22,247 nucleotides of DNA from Candidatus Uhrbacteria bacterium (GCA_003505155.1 DNYJ01000013.1:1-22247), one strand, 5' to 3'. Numbered from the stretch's first letter, positions 8,126-17,657 are shown. The notes: generated from the letters alone by a model not told the origin. Program-made: numbers and translations.

Positions 8126-8449
8126 ATGACTGAAACAAACAAAAAAGACATCGAGGAAAACAAGCTCGTGGCGGCGATCGGCTACCTGGGTGTCCTCTGT
8201 CTCGTCCCGCTTCTCCTTAAAAAAGATTCTCCATATGCCAAGCATCACGGCAAGCAGGGGCTCGTTATTACGATCGCCTGGGTCCTTCTGTGGATTGGCA
8301 ACATCATTCCCGTTTTGGGACAGATAGTCTGGTTTGTCGGTTCCATCGCGCTTCTCATTCTCGTCGTGATGGGGATGATGAAAGCGATGGCGGGCGAGAC
8401 GTGGGTGATGCCGTATTTGGGGAAATACGCTTCGCAGATCAAACTTTAA
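8126..8449 (+). CDS. Small integral membrane protein, DUF4870-like
   Basis: These 107 residues contain three hydrophobic segments (about 13-31, 47-65 and 67-90). The segment KKDSPYAKHHGKQGLVITI resembles the conserved 'KKDSPF...HAKQ' stretch of DUF4870-type proteins, whose function is unknown. An in-frame ATG at 8057 was rejected because it lies inside the groEL terminator; 8126 fits the promoter and the family start. The prfB start codon follows 1 nt after its stop, so the two genes are coupled. Confidence 0.78.
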   Translation: MTETNKKDIEENKLVAAIGYLGVLCLVPLLLKKDSPYAKHHGKQGLVITIAWVLLWIGNIIPVLGQIVWFVGSIALLILVVMGMMKAMAGETWVMPYLGKYASQIKL

Positions 8450-8450
8450 T

Positions 8451-9549
8451 ATGTCCGAACTTCTCAACAACATTTCCGTCCAACAGGACCGTGCCGCCAG
8501 CCTTTGGCGGCTACTTTGACCTCTCTGCCTCCAAAGAGAAAGTCACAGGGCTTGAGTTAAAAATGGCCGAGCCTGGTTTTTGGAACGATCAGGAGACGGC
8601 TCGCCGCGTGAGTCAAGAAGCGGCCGGTCTTAAAGGCGAAGTCGAAGAGATGGAGAGTGCGCAGAAGAAACTTCAGGAGCTTGGGGATTACGTGAAGCTC
8701 GCAGAGGAGGAAGGGGAACTCTCCGCCTTCACTGAGGCTTCGGCGGACATGGAAGAGCTTACTCACAAGCTCGATGCGATCGAGATGCGCACGCTCTTAG
8801 GCGGCGAGCATGACAAACGCAATGCCACACTCGAAATTCACGCGGGATCGGGAGGCACCGAGGCGAATGATTGGAGCGCGATGCTCCTGCGTATGTATCT
8901 GCGCTTTTGCGAAAGGCAGAAGTGGAAGGTGACTCTGCTCTCGGAATCCCGCGGCGACGAAACCGGTTATAAATCCGTTTCATTGCGTGTCGAAGGCCGC
9001 TACGCTTATGGACATCTCAAGTCCGAGGCGGGGGTGCATCGCTTGGTGCGCATCTCGCCGTTCGATGCGGAGAAGATGCGGCATACGACGTTTGCGCTGG
9101 TGGATGTCGTCCCGGAGTTTGACGATGTGGAAGTTGATCTCGATATGGCGGACGTGCGCGTCGAAACCTCGACCTCGCAGGGAGCCGGCGGGCAGAGCGT
9201 GAACACGACCTATTCGGCCATTCGTCTGGTACACGAACCAACGGGGATCGTGGCAACCTGTCAGAATGAGCGTTCCCAGCAGCAGAATAAGGAGACCGCT
9301 CTTCGCATCCTGAAGTCGCGTCTATATCAGCTTGAGCTCGAACGCCAAGAGAAGAAGATCAAATCCATCCGGGGGGATATGGCAAGCGCGGAATGGGGCA
9401 ATCAGATTCGTTCCTACGTCCTCCATCCGTACAAAATGGTGAAGGATCACCGAACGCTTGAGGAGACGCAGGACGCGCAGGAGGTTCTGGATGGAAATCT
9501 CGACCGTTTCGTGGACGCGTATTTAAGGATGGAAGTTCGGAGTTCGTAG
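8451..9549 (+). CDS. prfB: Peptide chain release factor 2 (RF2), with programmed +1 frameshift
   Basis: RF2 reads UAA and UGA stops and triggers peptide release. Frame 0 from ATG 8451 encodes 22 residues ending WRLL and meets TGA at 8517-8519. Slipping +1 on CTT at 8514-8516 continues with GAC at 8518 (DLSASKEKV) to the TAG at 9547. The joined product is 365 residues, the same length as E. coli RF2, and the join aligns with the E. coli site LRGYLDYDAKKER. The slippery CTTTGAC is the canonical sequence. GGCGG, 3 nt before CTT, is a weaker Shine-Dalgarno-like stimulator than usual. The SPF anticodon-reading motif (ISPFDAEK) and the catalytic GGQ (GAGGQSVN) are present. Confidence 0.96.
8514..8520 (+). 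promoter_or_regulatory. Programmed +1 frameshift site in prfB
   Basis: CTT TGA C, with the TGA in frame 0, is the autoregulatory site known from most bacterial prfB genes. Low RF2 slows termination at the TGA and favours the +1 slip. Its presence also shows that UGA is a stop in this organism. Confidence 0.93.
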
Positions 9550-9562
9550 TCCCTAAATTCCT

Positions 9563-10531
9563 ATGCCAAAAACAATAACTCAATCCAAACCCAAAGTCGC
9601 CATCGTGACGGGAGGCGCCGGATTTATCGGCAGTCACGTGGTGGACGAGCTCGTCAAACGCCGCATCAAGGTGCATGTTGTTGACGATCTTTCAACCGGA
9701 TTCAAGGAGAATCTCAATCCCAACGTAACGTTTCATAAGATGTCTGTCGTCTCTCCCGATTTGCGCAAGCTCTTTGAGCGTATAAAGCCTGATGAGGTGT
9801 TTCATCTCGCCGCACAAGTGAGCGTTCGCCGCTCGATTCAAAGACCCATGGCGGATGCCAAGAACAACATCCTTGGCGCCATCAATCTTCTTGAAGCCTG
9901 CCGCCGAGTCGGAACGGTGAAGAAAATTGTCGCGGCATCTTCCGGAGGAGTGATGTATCCTTCGAGTCTGAAGAAGGCTTGCGAAGAAGGTCCGATCTAT
10001 CCGGAGTCTCCCTACGGCATTGCGAAGCGCGCGCTTGAACTTTACCTCGAACATTACTTCGCCGTGTTTGGCATTCCTTATGTCGCCCTTCGTTTCTCCA
10101 ATGTCTACGGCCCGCGCCAGCGTATGATGGGAACCGGCGAGGGCGGCGTTGTGGCAGTCTTCGTGCGAATGCTTCTTGAGGCGAAAACGCCGTTCATGAC
10201 GTGGAAGGGAAAGCAGACTCGAGACTATGTGTATGTGGAAGACGTCGCGCGCGCGGCGATCCTCGCGATGAAATCCGATTATGTGGGAGTGGTGAATATT
10301 TCGACATGCGAGGAGGTGAGCATTCATCGGATCTTTGATCTCCTTGCAAGGCTTACGGGGTTCAAGGGCAAGCCTGTTTACAAGCCGGGAGTTGTTGGAG
10401 AAAAGAAGCGGAGTTGTATGGAAAATAAACTCGCGCACCGCGTCCTCGGCTGGGAACCAAAAGTGAATCTTGAAGAAGGCTTGCGCCGCACCGTGGCGTT
10501 TCACCGGGCTGAACTTAAGCGGAAGAAATGA
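9563..10531 (+). CDS. NAD-dependent sugar-nucleotide epimerase/dehydratase (extended SDR, GalE-like)
   Basis: This 322-residue protein has the NAD-binding TGGAGFIGSHV near residues 16-26, Asp41-Asp42 for the adenosine ribose, and the catalytic pair Tyr151-Lys155 in YGIAK with Ser126/Ser127 before it. RFSNVYGPRQ and TRDYVYVEDVARA are typical of UDP-glucose/UDP-glucuronate 4-epimerases and related dehydratases. The exact sugar cannot be fixed from sequence. It may feed the surface glycan made with the ligase in this window (inference). The start has the CTATG context; the stop overlaps tsaC by 4 nt (ATGA). Confidence 0.88.
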   Translation: MPKTITQSKPKVAIVTGGAGFIGSHVVDELVKRRIKVHVVDDLSTGFKENLNPNVTFHKMSVVSPDLRKLFERIKPDEVFHLAAQVSVRRSIQRPMADAKNNILGAINLLEACRRVGTVKKIVAASSGGVMYPSSLKKACEEGPIYPESPYGIAKRALELYLEHYFAVFGIPYVALRFSNVYGPRQRMMGTGEGGVVAVFVRMLLEAKTPFMTWKGKQTRDYVYVEDVARAAILAMKSDYVGVVNISTCEEVSIHRIFDLLARLTGFKGKPVYKPGVVGEKKRSCMENKLAHRVLGWEPKVNLEEGLRRTVAFHRAELKRKK

Positions 10532-11109
10532 AACGCATTTCAAAAGAAAGTATAAAGGAGGCAATCGAGGCCCTTCGTCATGGAGGCGTGGTTGTGTTTC
10601 CCACGGAAACGTCGTATGGGCTCTCGGCGGATGCGACGAATGCTCGTGCTGTTGCGAGGGTTGCGAGGTTGAAAGGACGACCAAGCGAGAAAACGTTTCC
10701 ACTTATTGTGAGCTCGACCGCGATGGCGGATCGGTATGCTCACTTGCGTTGCCTCGGACATCGGTTGGCAAAAAAATTTTGGCCGGGTCCTTTGACGCTC
10801 GTCGTCGAAGCTCGGAAGAATGTTGGATTGGCTCGGGGGATCGTGGCAAGGGATGGTACGGTCGCTCTACGCGTAAGCTCCAACGAAACCGCAAGAGCTC
10901 TTGCTCGAGGTCTTGGGAGGCCGATCGTCTCAACCTCCGCCAACCGTGCGGGGGAACCTCCCGCGTATGATGCGCTCGATGTAACACTTAAAGCTGATTT
11001 CATCCTCGATGACGGACGTCTTCCCAGGCGCAAACCCTCGACCATTGTCCACGTCGTTCAAGGGAAGATCGAAGTTCTTCGACAAGGATCCGTAGACCCG
11101 AAGGCTTGA
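10528..11109 (+). CDS. tsaC: Threonylcarbamoyl-AMP synthase (YrdC/Sua5 family)
   Basis: TsaC makes threonylcarbamoyl-AMP from Thr, bicarbonate and ATP for t6A37 modification of ANN-decoding tRNAs. The 193 residues form a single YrdC domain. PTETSYGL (25-32), the substrate-binding KGRPSEK (49-55), WPGPLTLV and STSANRAGEPP are all visible. There is no extra Sua5 domain. Its start overlaps the epimerase stop by 4 nt. The -35 of the next gene's promoter overlaps its stop codon. Confidence 0.93.
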   Translation: MKRISKESIKEAIEALRHGGVVVFPTETSYGLSADATNARAVARVARLKGRPSEKTFPLIVSSTAMADRYAHLRCLGHRLAKKFWPGPLTLVVEARKNVGLARGIVARDGTVALRVSSNETARALARGLGRPIVSTSANRAGEPPAYDALDVTLKADFILDDGRLPRRKPSTIVHVVQGKIEVLRQGSVDPKA

Positions 11110-11133
11110 CGTTTCCTGACGATTTGGCATAGT
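11106..11133 (+). promoter_or_regulatory. Promoter of the RHS-repeat toxin gene
   Basis: TTGACG at 11106-11111, a 16-nt spacer and CATAGT at 11128-11133 preceded by TGG form a complete -35/extended -10. The ATG follows 9 nt after the -10, so the mRNA should have a leader of only 2-3 nt. Confidence 0.7.
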
Positions 11134-11142
11134 GTCAACTGT

Positions 11143-14100
11143 ATGAACGAGCGTCATTCCTATCTGGCGCAATCAAAGAAGCGGACGATTCTTGCGTTCG
11201 CTTTTTTGTTTGTGTTTTCTCCCATCTTTCCGGCTTTGGCCCGCGAATCCGCGTCGCGAGACATGGTTCCATCATCCAAACCCTCCATTGAGCGTGAAAT
11301 GAAAACGGAACCGGTGAAGAAGTCGGAGCCGCCTGCGTCGCTTAAGAACGCAGAGACAGCGCGCGACACGGAGACGAAATCCGATCCAAAACCAGATCCG
11401 GATCCGCCCAAGTTTGGAACCGATCCGGACACAAAGTCTGACGATGGCCATGATGGCGAACCAAGCAAGGAGGATCCCGCGGTTGCGCGTCTCACGGCTG
11501 TCAACCCCGCCGCGCTTTCGACCAACCTCACCCCTTCCACCATCAAACAACTTCTTCCCACAGCGGATGCTTCCACCGGCGCCCTCACCTACAGCTATCC
11601 CTTCACGCTTCCTCCAGGGCGCGCCGGTATGGCTCCCGATCTTCGCCTTTCTTACAACAATCAATCCTCGCAGGACGTGAGCTTCGTCGGACATGGCTGG
11701 TCGCTTTCCGTTCCCTTCATCGAGCGATTAAACAAGATGGGCACCAACGGAATCTATACGAGCGATTATTTTTCGTCTTCCATCGGAGGCGAACTTTCTC
11801 CCATCGGTTCCGGTCTCTATGCTCCGAAAGTGGAAGACGGTTCATTCGTCGAGTATGAACTTTTTGGCAACGTCTGGACGTTGCGCGACAAGGAGGGAAC
11901 GATCTACACCTACGGAGCAACCGTAGACGAACGCCAAGATAATCCTGCCGATGCCTCGCAAGTGTTCACATGGATGCTTTCCGAAATCCGCGACCGCAAC
12001 GACAACTTCGTCTCCTTCGCTTACGACAAAGACGCGGGAGCGATCTACCCGTCCTCCATCGTCTACACCGGACATGGAAGCGTTGACGGCATTTTCGAAG
12101 TCGTCTTCGTGCGTGAAGCGCGTCCTGATCCTTCGACGAGCTACCGCACAGCCTTTGGCGTAACGACGAACGACCGCCTCTCCCTCATTGATGTCTACGC
12201 AGACGGCGATCTTGTGCGCTCCTACGATCTCGGCTATGCCAGCGGAGACAATGGCACGCGCTCCGTCCTTACTTCCATCACGGAGACGGGATATGACGAC
12301 ACCAGCGCGCCCGTCTCTTTGCTCCCTGTCGAGATCGAGTACCAAACGACGGCTCCCGGCTGGAGTACGAACGCAACGTGGGAAGCGCCGGTCGGGTTCG
12401 CGCCTCAAAACTCCGCCTGCAACAATTTGGGATCGCGCGTGGCGGACGTGAACGGCGACGGTCTACCGGATGTGTTGCAGTCGCGCATGGATTCCGCAGG
12501 TAATACGTGGCAATCCGTTTACATCAACAATGGATCCGGATGGACTCTTGATCCAAGCTGGGTGATTCCTCGGGCGTTCGGCTACACGAGCTGGTGCTCC
12601 GGCGACTTCGGTTCGGAAGTGGTGGACGTAAACGGCGACGCGCTTGCCGACATCATCCATTACCGCATCTTTTCCAACTCGAGCGCATTTGAACATGAGG
12701 TGTACCTCAACACGGGTTCCGGCTGGGTGCAGAATTTCACGTGGACGATTCCTCGCGCCTTTCGACTTGAGTGGTCTGATTGGGGCACGCGCTTGGCGGA
12801 CGTGAATGGCGATGGGCTCACGGATTTTGTTTGGAGCAAGGGCAACGACCGCGGTGTGGCTTTGAACACGGGAAGCAACTGGGTGGTGGATCCTTCATGG
12901 AGTGTGCCGATCATCTTCACATTTGATTCGCTCTTCGTGCGCGGCACAGAGGTGGCGGATGTGAACGGCGACGGACTCGCCGACATCATCGAAGCCAACA
13001 CCGGCTCAAGCGGGTTTCAGCAAGCGGTGTATCTCAACACGGGTTCTGGCTGGACGCTCGACCTGTCGTGGATCTTTCCCGCTCCGCTCCGCATCAATAA
13101 CTTCGCCGACTACGGCACGCGATTGGCGGACATGAATGGCGACGGGCTTCTGGACGTCCTTGTCGGTTATGCGACGTCTAACAATTTCTTCGAAGCGTAC
13201 ATGAATACCGGTTCGGGCTGGGTTTCCGCCCCAAGCTGGTTGCCTCTTCCTTCTGTCTTTGCCGCCGGAGGATTCGGGAGCGATACGGGCGTGCGGCTCG
13301 TGGACGTGGACGGCAACGGCATGATGGACTTTGTGAAGTCGCTTGACACGGGCTCCTCGCTTTTTCCTCTCATCACGGACACATGGCTCGCAAACGGTTT
13401 GCGCGCTGATCGCGCGACGACCTTTGTGTCCCCAAGTGGAGGGACGACGAGCGTGGAATATCAGACGCCACAAGAGATGACCGATGGTCCCATCCTCCTC
13501 AATCCGGAAACGCCGTTCGTCTTCGATGTCGTGTCCGAAATCGAGCGCGACAATGGCTTTGGAACCGTCTCGACGCATGACTATCTCTACGAAGGCGGTG
13601 TCTATGATTTCAGCACGCTTCTTGACCGCAAGTTTGCCGGATTCCACATCCGCACGGAGACCGATGCAGAGGGAAACCAAGTCCGCGACTATTTCCATCA
13701 AGGCAACGCAACTGACGCCGCGCTTGGAGAACTTTCCGATCATGTCTCCAAAGCCGGCCGAGCGTACCGCACGGAGGTTTTGAATGTGGCCGGGGATCTT
13801 GTTCAGGCGGCGGTGAACGGATGGGATCGCGCCGATCTTGGCGATGGACGCAGTTTTGTCAAACTCACGCAGAGCCTCGCGCTTGGCTATGACGGCAACG
13901 CCACGCATCGCGATCGAGCGACGGCGTATGTGTACAACAATGCAAACGGCAACGTAACGCAGATGGTGGAATGGGGAGAGGTGAGCGGGAACAGCAACGG
14001 CACCTTCTCGGATGTTGGTTCTGACAAGCGCACAACGACGGTCTCGTACGCTTCAAATCCGACCTACCATATTCTCGGTCTTCCTTCGCAAGTGACGGTG

Positions 14101-17100
14101 ACGGATTTTTCCGGTGCGCTCGTGTCCGACGCGAAGGCTTACTATGACGGTCTGCCGCTTGAATCTGTCAACATTGGTAACGAAACTTTAGAGGAACGAT
14201 GGGTGGATGGTTCAGAATATGTCTCGACGCAGAAGGCATATAACGCTTACGGGTTTGTCATCGCTCAATGGGATGAGCTGGGCCGCATGACGGAGTTTTT
14301 GCCGGATGCGAACAACCTCTTTGTCGCTCGGGCAACCAATCCGCTCGGACATCAGACATGGATCGAGTACGATGCGGATTCGGGGCTTGTGATACAAACG
14401 ACGGATCCCAACGGCCGCATCAATGAAACCGTTTACGACGGGCTCAATCGTTCCATCGAGGAGTGGCAGAGCTCTGCTGATTCGCCGCTTCCGCTCGAGC
14501 TCTCGGCGGCGTACGCCTATGCTCCGCAAAGTCCAGGCCTGCAGATGCTCACAACGGAATACTTTGATGCCGCGTCTTCGCGCGAGACGTACGCGTATAC
14601 GGATGGATTCGACCGTCCCATGCAGGAGCGGGTGGAAACGGAGACGCCAGGCGAGTTTGCCGCATCCGACACCATCTATGACACGCGTGAGTTCATCGCC
14701 AGCCGGTCTCTTCCGTACTTCTCTTCCGGTATTGCGCGCACGCCCGCCGTTTCCGACGCGGCCTTGCTTTCGACATTCACCTACGACGCGCTTGGCCGCA
14801 CGGTGAACATCGCCACGGCGGTTGGGAACACGGCGACAAGCTACGATCAATGGAGTTCGGCCGTCACCGATCTTCGAGGTGTTAGCAAGGAGTTTGAACG
14901 CGACGCGTTCGATCGGTTAGTAAGCGTCTTCGAGCACAACGGGTCTTCCAGCTACACCACCACCTACGCCTACAACGGTCGCGGAGATCTCACGAATCTC
15001 ACGGATGCGCTTGGCAATACCCGCGCGTTCACCTACGACGGACTCTCTCGTCGTCTCACCGCGCAAGATCTTCACGCGTCGGGCGACACGACGTTTGGAA
15101 CTTGGATGTATGTCTACGATGCCGGCAACCTCGTATTGCGCACGGATCCGCGAGGCGAAGCCGTGGAACTTGTCTATGACGAATTGAACCGCCTCATCAT
15201 TGAAAACCCGCTTTCCAATCCCGGGACGGGAGCATCCTATACCTATGATTTCTGCTCAAACGGCATCGGGCTTCCCTGCGAAGCGGGATCGCCGACTGCC
15301 TCGGAAACAAACGGGTACGATCTTCTGGGCCGCAGAACGTTTTTGGCAAGATTTATTGATGGCGATCCTTCCGTCGCCGCGTTTGTCTACGATCGTGCCG
15401 GACGCGTGACGGAAACCACCTATCCAGACGGCTCGCAGGTACAGAATGTCTACGACGTGAGCGGTTATCTTGAGAGCATCAATCGCAAAGAAAGTATTTC
15501 ATCAGTGTTTACTCCCGTCGTGGTAAGTATTGCGTACGCGCCGACCTTCAAACGTGCCGTCGTTTCTTACGCGAACGGCGTAACGGCCACCAACGTCTAC
15601 GATGATGTGGAGCTTTACCGTCTGCGCTCGCGCACGGCGATCGGGCCGTCGGGAACGCTCCAACACCTTACTTACGCTTACGATCCAAACGGCAACGTGG
15701 TACAGATCGCGGATGCGTCGAGTACGTCAACCGCCAAGATGACGGATTACGTCTATGATGATCTCAATCGTCTTCTTTCATCTACCGTTACAGGATCGGC
15801 AAACGGCGATGACAGCGTTCAAACCTTTTCCTACAACGCGCTAGGGAATCTCCTTACGCGTTCAGATGTTGGAACCTATCTCTACGAAGGGCACCTCGGT
15901 GTGAGCTACGCCAATCCGCACGCGGCCACGTCGGTCGGCGGCGCGGAGGTTAGTTATGATGAGAGCGGGAATGTCGTGTCTGTCGAAGACTCGACGTCGT
16001 ACACATGGGATTATGACAATCGCTTGATCGGTATGTCTCCGCTTGCCGCCTCTTCCATGCCGGTGTCGTCGTTCTTCTACGATGCGGATGGCGCTCGCGT
16101 GAAGTCCGTGACAGATGGGAACGTCTCTGTGTTTCCGATGAACGGGTACCGCACGGAAGGAGACACGATCCATAAAGAGCTGTTCTTCGACGATGCCGAA
16201 GCGGCGGCGACGGTGGAGGGGACGGGAGCAGGCGCGACGGTGCGGTTCGTGCATACCGATCACTTGACCGGTTCGGCGGTCGTAACGGATGCCGCAGGCG
16301 CGGTTGCCCAACTTCTCGATTATCATCCTTTTGGCACGCAAAGGATCAACGAGCAGACGAGCCTCTACGACGTCAAAAGGAAATTCGCCGGCCATGAATA
16401 CGACACCGAAACCGGTCTCTCCTACATGCTGGCACGGTACTATGATCCCGCAACGGGGAGGTTCTTGAGTGAAGATCCGGCGTTTCTGGCGATTGGGGAT
16501 CACGGGGTCTTTGAGAGCCGGTTCGGTCGTTCTCTCGAAGCATTTCTCTCCGATCCTCAACTGCTGAACAGTTACAGTTATGCGAGGAACAATCCACTAA
16601 CGTTGCTTGATCCTACCGGAGCTGCTCCTGCCATTCCGGCCACACAGTATCTTCCGTCTTTCGGGTCAATGCTCTTCAGGAATAACTTTAATGTTGGGAT
16701 GACGTTGTTGCAGTACGGGTTGATGTATTCGACGGCAAAAGACATAGAGACGGTTACGGACAACCAACAATCAACAGCTAGTCGCGTGATAGCCGGCGTG
16801 AGTCTCGGGGCGATGGTTGCAGGTGGAATGGGAGAAGGAGTTGGTGCGACGGCAAAGGTGGTGCAAGGGGGGAGAGCAACAGTTGGAGCTGTAGGTGATA
16901 TTGCGTCGGGAAGCAGAGGATTAGGACAAACATTTGGGGTTCTTGGTCGAGTCATCGAGAACCCGGGAATGAAAGTATTGGGTTATACCAAACATGGGTT
17001 GCAACAAAAAATTACGAGAGGAGTATCCTCGCAACTTGTGAAGGATACCGTAGATCATGCGTCAGTAGTTCTTCAGCAATCGGGAAATACATTTTTGCAT

Positions 17101-17211
17101 CTCACGGATAAAGCTGGAGTTGTTCTGAATGGTCTCGGTAGAGTTGTGACGACATATGGAAGTAATCTGTTCAAGAGTGAGGTTCAGAACGTATTGAGAT
17201 CGATTAAATAA
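11143..17211 (+). CDS. Secreted SpvB/FG-GAP/RHS-repeat polymorphic toxin
   Basis: This is a 2022-residue protein. A signal peptide spans residues 1-33 (hydrophobic core TILAFAFLFVF, cleavage after ALA). A Pro/Asp/Lys-rich linker covers about 35-115. An SpvB-like region starts near 120 (YSYPFTLPPGRAGMAPDL, then GHGWSL). Six FG-GAP/VCBS repeats with DVNGDGLPD-type calcium motifs lie at about 435, 495, 553, 606, 663 and 721. YD/RHS repeats fill about 1080-1690. The RHS core (FVHTDHLTGSAV, YYDPATGRFLSEDP, NNPLTLLDPTG) ends near 1826. The last 196 residues differ: a Gly-rich hydrophobic pretoxin stretch, then a 75-residue domain from 1948 (YTKHGLQQKITRGVSS to VVTTYG). That domain resembles small BECR/DUF4258-type RNase toxins; this assignment is tentative. 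The tail is AT-richer than the body, suggesting exchange. Confidence 0.9.
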   Translation: MNERHSYLAQSKKRTILAFAFLFVFSPIFPALARESASRDMVPSSKPSIEREMKTEPVKKSEPPASLKNAETARDTETKSDPKPDPDPPKFGTDPDTKSDDGHDGEPSKEDPAVARLTAVNPAALSTNLTPSTIKQLLPTADASTGALTYSYPFTLPPGRAGMAPDLRLSYNNQSSQDVSFVGHGWSLSVPFIERLNKMGTNGIYTSDYFSSSIGGELSPIGSGLYAPKVEDGSFVEYELFGNVWTLRDKEGTIYTYGATVDERQDNPADASQVFTWMLSEIRDRNDNFVSFAYDKDAGAIYPSSIVYTGHGSVDGIFEVVFVREARPDPSTSYRTAFGVTTNDRLSLIDVYADGDLVRSYDLGYASGDNGTRSVLTSITETGYDDTSAPVSLLPVEIEYQTTAPGWSTNATWEAPVGFAPQNSACNNLGSRVADVNGDGLPDVLQSRMDSAGNTWQSVYINNGSGWTLDPSWVIPRAFGYTSWCSGDFGSEVVDVNGDALADIIHYRIFSNSSAFEHEVYLNTGSGWVQNFTWTIPRAFRLEWSDWGTRLADVNGDGLTDFVWSKGNDRGVALNTGSNWVVDPSWSVPIIFTFDSLFVRGTEVADVNGDGLADIIEANTGSSGFQQAVYLNTGSGWTLDLSWIFPAPLRINNFADYGTRLADMNGDGLLDVLVGYATSNNFFEAYMNTGSGWVSAPSWLPLPSVFAAGGFGSDTGVRLVDVDGNGMMDFVKSLDTGSSLFPLITDTWLANGLRADRATTFVSPSGGTTSVEYQTPQEMTDGPILLNPETPFVFDVVSEIERDNGFGTVSTHDYLYEGGVYDFSTLLDRKFAGFHIRTETDAEGNQVRDYFHQGNATDAALGELSDHVSKAGRAYRTEVLNVAGDLVQAAVNGWDRADLGDGRSFVKLTQSLALGYDGNATHRDRATAYVYNNANGNVTQMVEWGEVSGNSNGTFSDVGSDKRTTTVSYASNPTYHILGLPSQVTVTDFSGALVSDAKAYYDGLPLESVNIGNETLEERWVDGSEYVSTQKAYNAYGFVIAQWDELGRMTEFLPDANNLFVARATNPLGHQTWIEYDADSGLVIQTTDPNGRINETVYDGLNRSIEEWQSSADSPLPLELSAAYAYAPQSPGLQMLTTEYFDAASSRETYAYTDGFDRPMQERVETETPGEFAASDTIYDTREFIASRSLPYFSSGIARTPAVSDAALLSTFTYDALGRTVNIATAVGNTATSYDQWSSAVTDLRGVSKEFERDAFDRLVSVFEHNGSSSYTTTYAYNGRGDLTNLTDALGNTRAFTYDGLSRRLTAQDLHASGDTTFGTWMYVYDAGNLVLRTDPRGEAVELVYDELNRLIIENPLSNPGTGASYTYDFCSNGIGLPCEAGSPTASETNGYDLLGRRTFLARFIDGDPSVAAFVYDRAGRVTETTYPDGSQVQNVYDVSGYLESINRKESISSVFTPVVVSIAYAPTFKRAVVSYANGVTATNVYDDVELYRLRSRTAIGPSGTLQHLTYAYDPNGNVVQIADASSTSTAKMTDYVYDDLNRLLSSTVTGSANGDDSVQTFSYNALGNLLTRSDVGTYLYEGHLGVSYANPHAATSVGGAEVSYDESGNVVSVEDSTSYTWDYDNRLIGMSPLAASSMPVSSFFYDADGARVKSVTDGNVSVFPMNGYRTEGDTIHKELFFDDAEAAATVEGTGAGATVRFVHTDHLTGSAVVTDAAGAVAQLLDYHPFGTQRINEQTSLYDVKRKFAGHEYDTETGLSYMLARYYDPATGRFLSEDPAFLAIGDHGVFESRFGRSLEAFLSDPQLLNSYSYARNNPLTLLDPTGAAPAIPATQYLPSFGSMLFRNNFNVGMTLLQYGLMYSTAKDIETVTDNQQSTASRVIAGVSLGAMVAGGMGEGVGATAKVVQGGRATVGAVGDIASGSRGLGQTFGVLGRVIENPGMKVLGYTKHGLQQKITRGVSSQLVKDTVDHASVVLQQSGNTFLHLTDKAGVVLNGLGRVVTTYGSNLFKSEVQNVLRSIK

Positions 17212-17219
17212 TATCTTCT

Positions 17220-17480
17220 ATGGACAAACTCAATGCACAAGCAATTCTCCATTTTCTCAAGCACGAAATTGTTAGGCATGATCCGGTTGGTTTGATTGAC
17301 GGCGGTGCTCCTGAAGATGAATACGATACGGAGATTGGTAAGCTAATAAGTCATTTGTTGAAGACAGAGAAAAGTGAGCAGAAGTATTATGAAGTCATTC
17401 ACGATGTTTTTAGCGAGTTAGGTGAAGTGAAGGAAGACATTTGTAGAGTACTAGCCAAGAATATATTAAAAGAACTTTAA
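17220..17480 (+). CDS. Candidate immunity protein for the RHS toxin
   Basis: An 86-residue, acidic, soluble, mostly helical protein starting 8 nt after the toxin stop, the usual place for an immunity gene. RHDPVGL followed by PEDEYDTEIG resembles the 'DPxG...P.DEYD' motif of DUF1871-like small proteins that recur beside polymorphic toxins. The similarity is from memory, not from a search. Base composition is AT-rich, like the toxin C-terminus and unlike the 5 kb before it, so both probably arrived as one cassette. The start has the CTATG context. It is likely expressed from the toxin promoter. Confidence 0.68.
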   Translation: MDKLNAQAILHFLKHEIVRHDPVGLIDGGAPEDEYDTEIGKLISHLLKTEKSEQKYYEVIHDVFSELGEVKEDICRVLAKNILKEL

Positions 17481-17627
17481 TTTTGGGATTTGTGAAGTTG
17501 TGAAAAGTTGGAATCGAATCCGGATGTCTCCGGACGTGACCTTGATGCTAGACGATGGGTCGGCTAATTCGCGCGCCTGCCCGCCTCTGGCGGGGACAAC
17601 GGAATTTGATCGCCTGATTCTTAAACC

Positions 17628-17646
17628 AAAAACCCCTTGCGGGGTT
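17628..17646 (-). terminator. Intrinsic terminator on the minus strand
   Basis: On the minus strand AACCCC pairs with GGGGTT around GCAA and runs into TTTTTGG. On the plus strand no T-run follows the stem, so the orientation is minus. No protein gene ends here on that strand, which supports the ncRNA. Confidence 0.65.
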
Positions 17647-17657
17647 CTGGCGGTCTC

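Noticed and set aside
8451-8519. prfB as a pseudogene broken by an in-frame TGA
   Set aside because: CTTTGAC is the canonical programmed +1 site, at the position known from E. coli, and the rest of RF2 is intact.
9692-10702. Long open frame on the minus strand opposite the epimerase and tsaC
   Set aside because: It is antisense to two well-recognised genes, with His/Arg/Leu-rich sequence typical of a reverse shadow and no family motif.
17500-17575. A tRNA-Glu-like gene on the minus strand
   Set aside because: ATCGTCTAGC and ATTCGATTCC recall D and T arms, but neither the T stem nor the anticodon stem pairs and no acceptor stem closes. At best a decayed relic.
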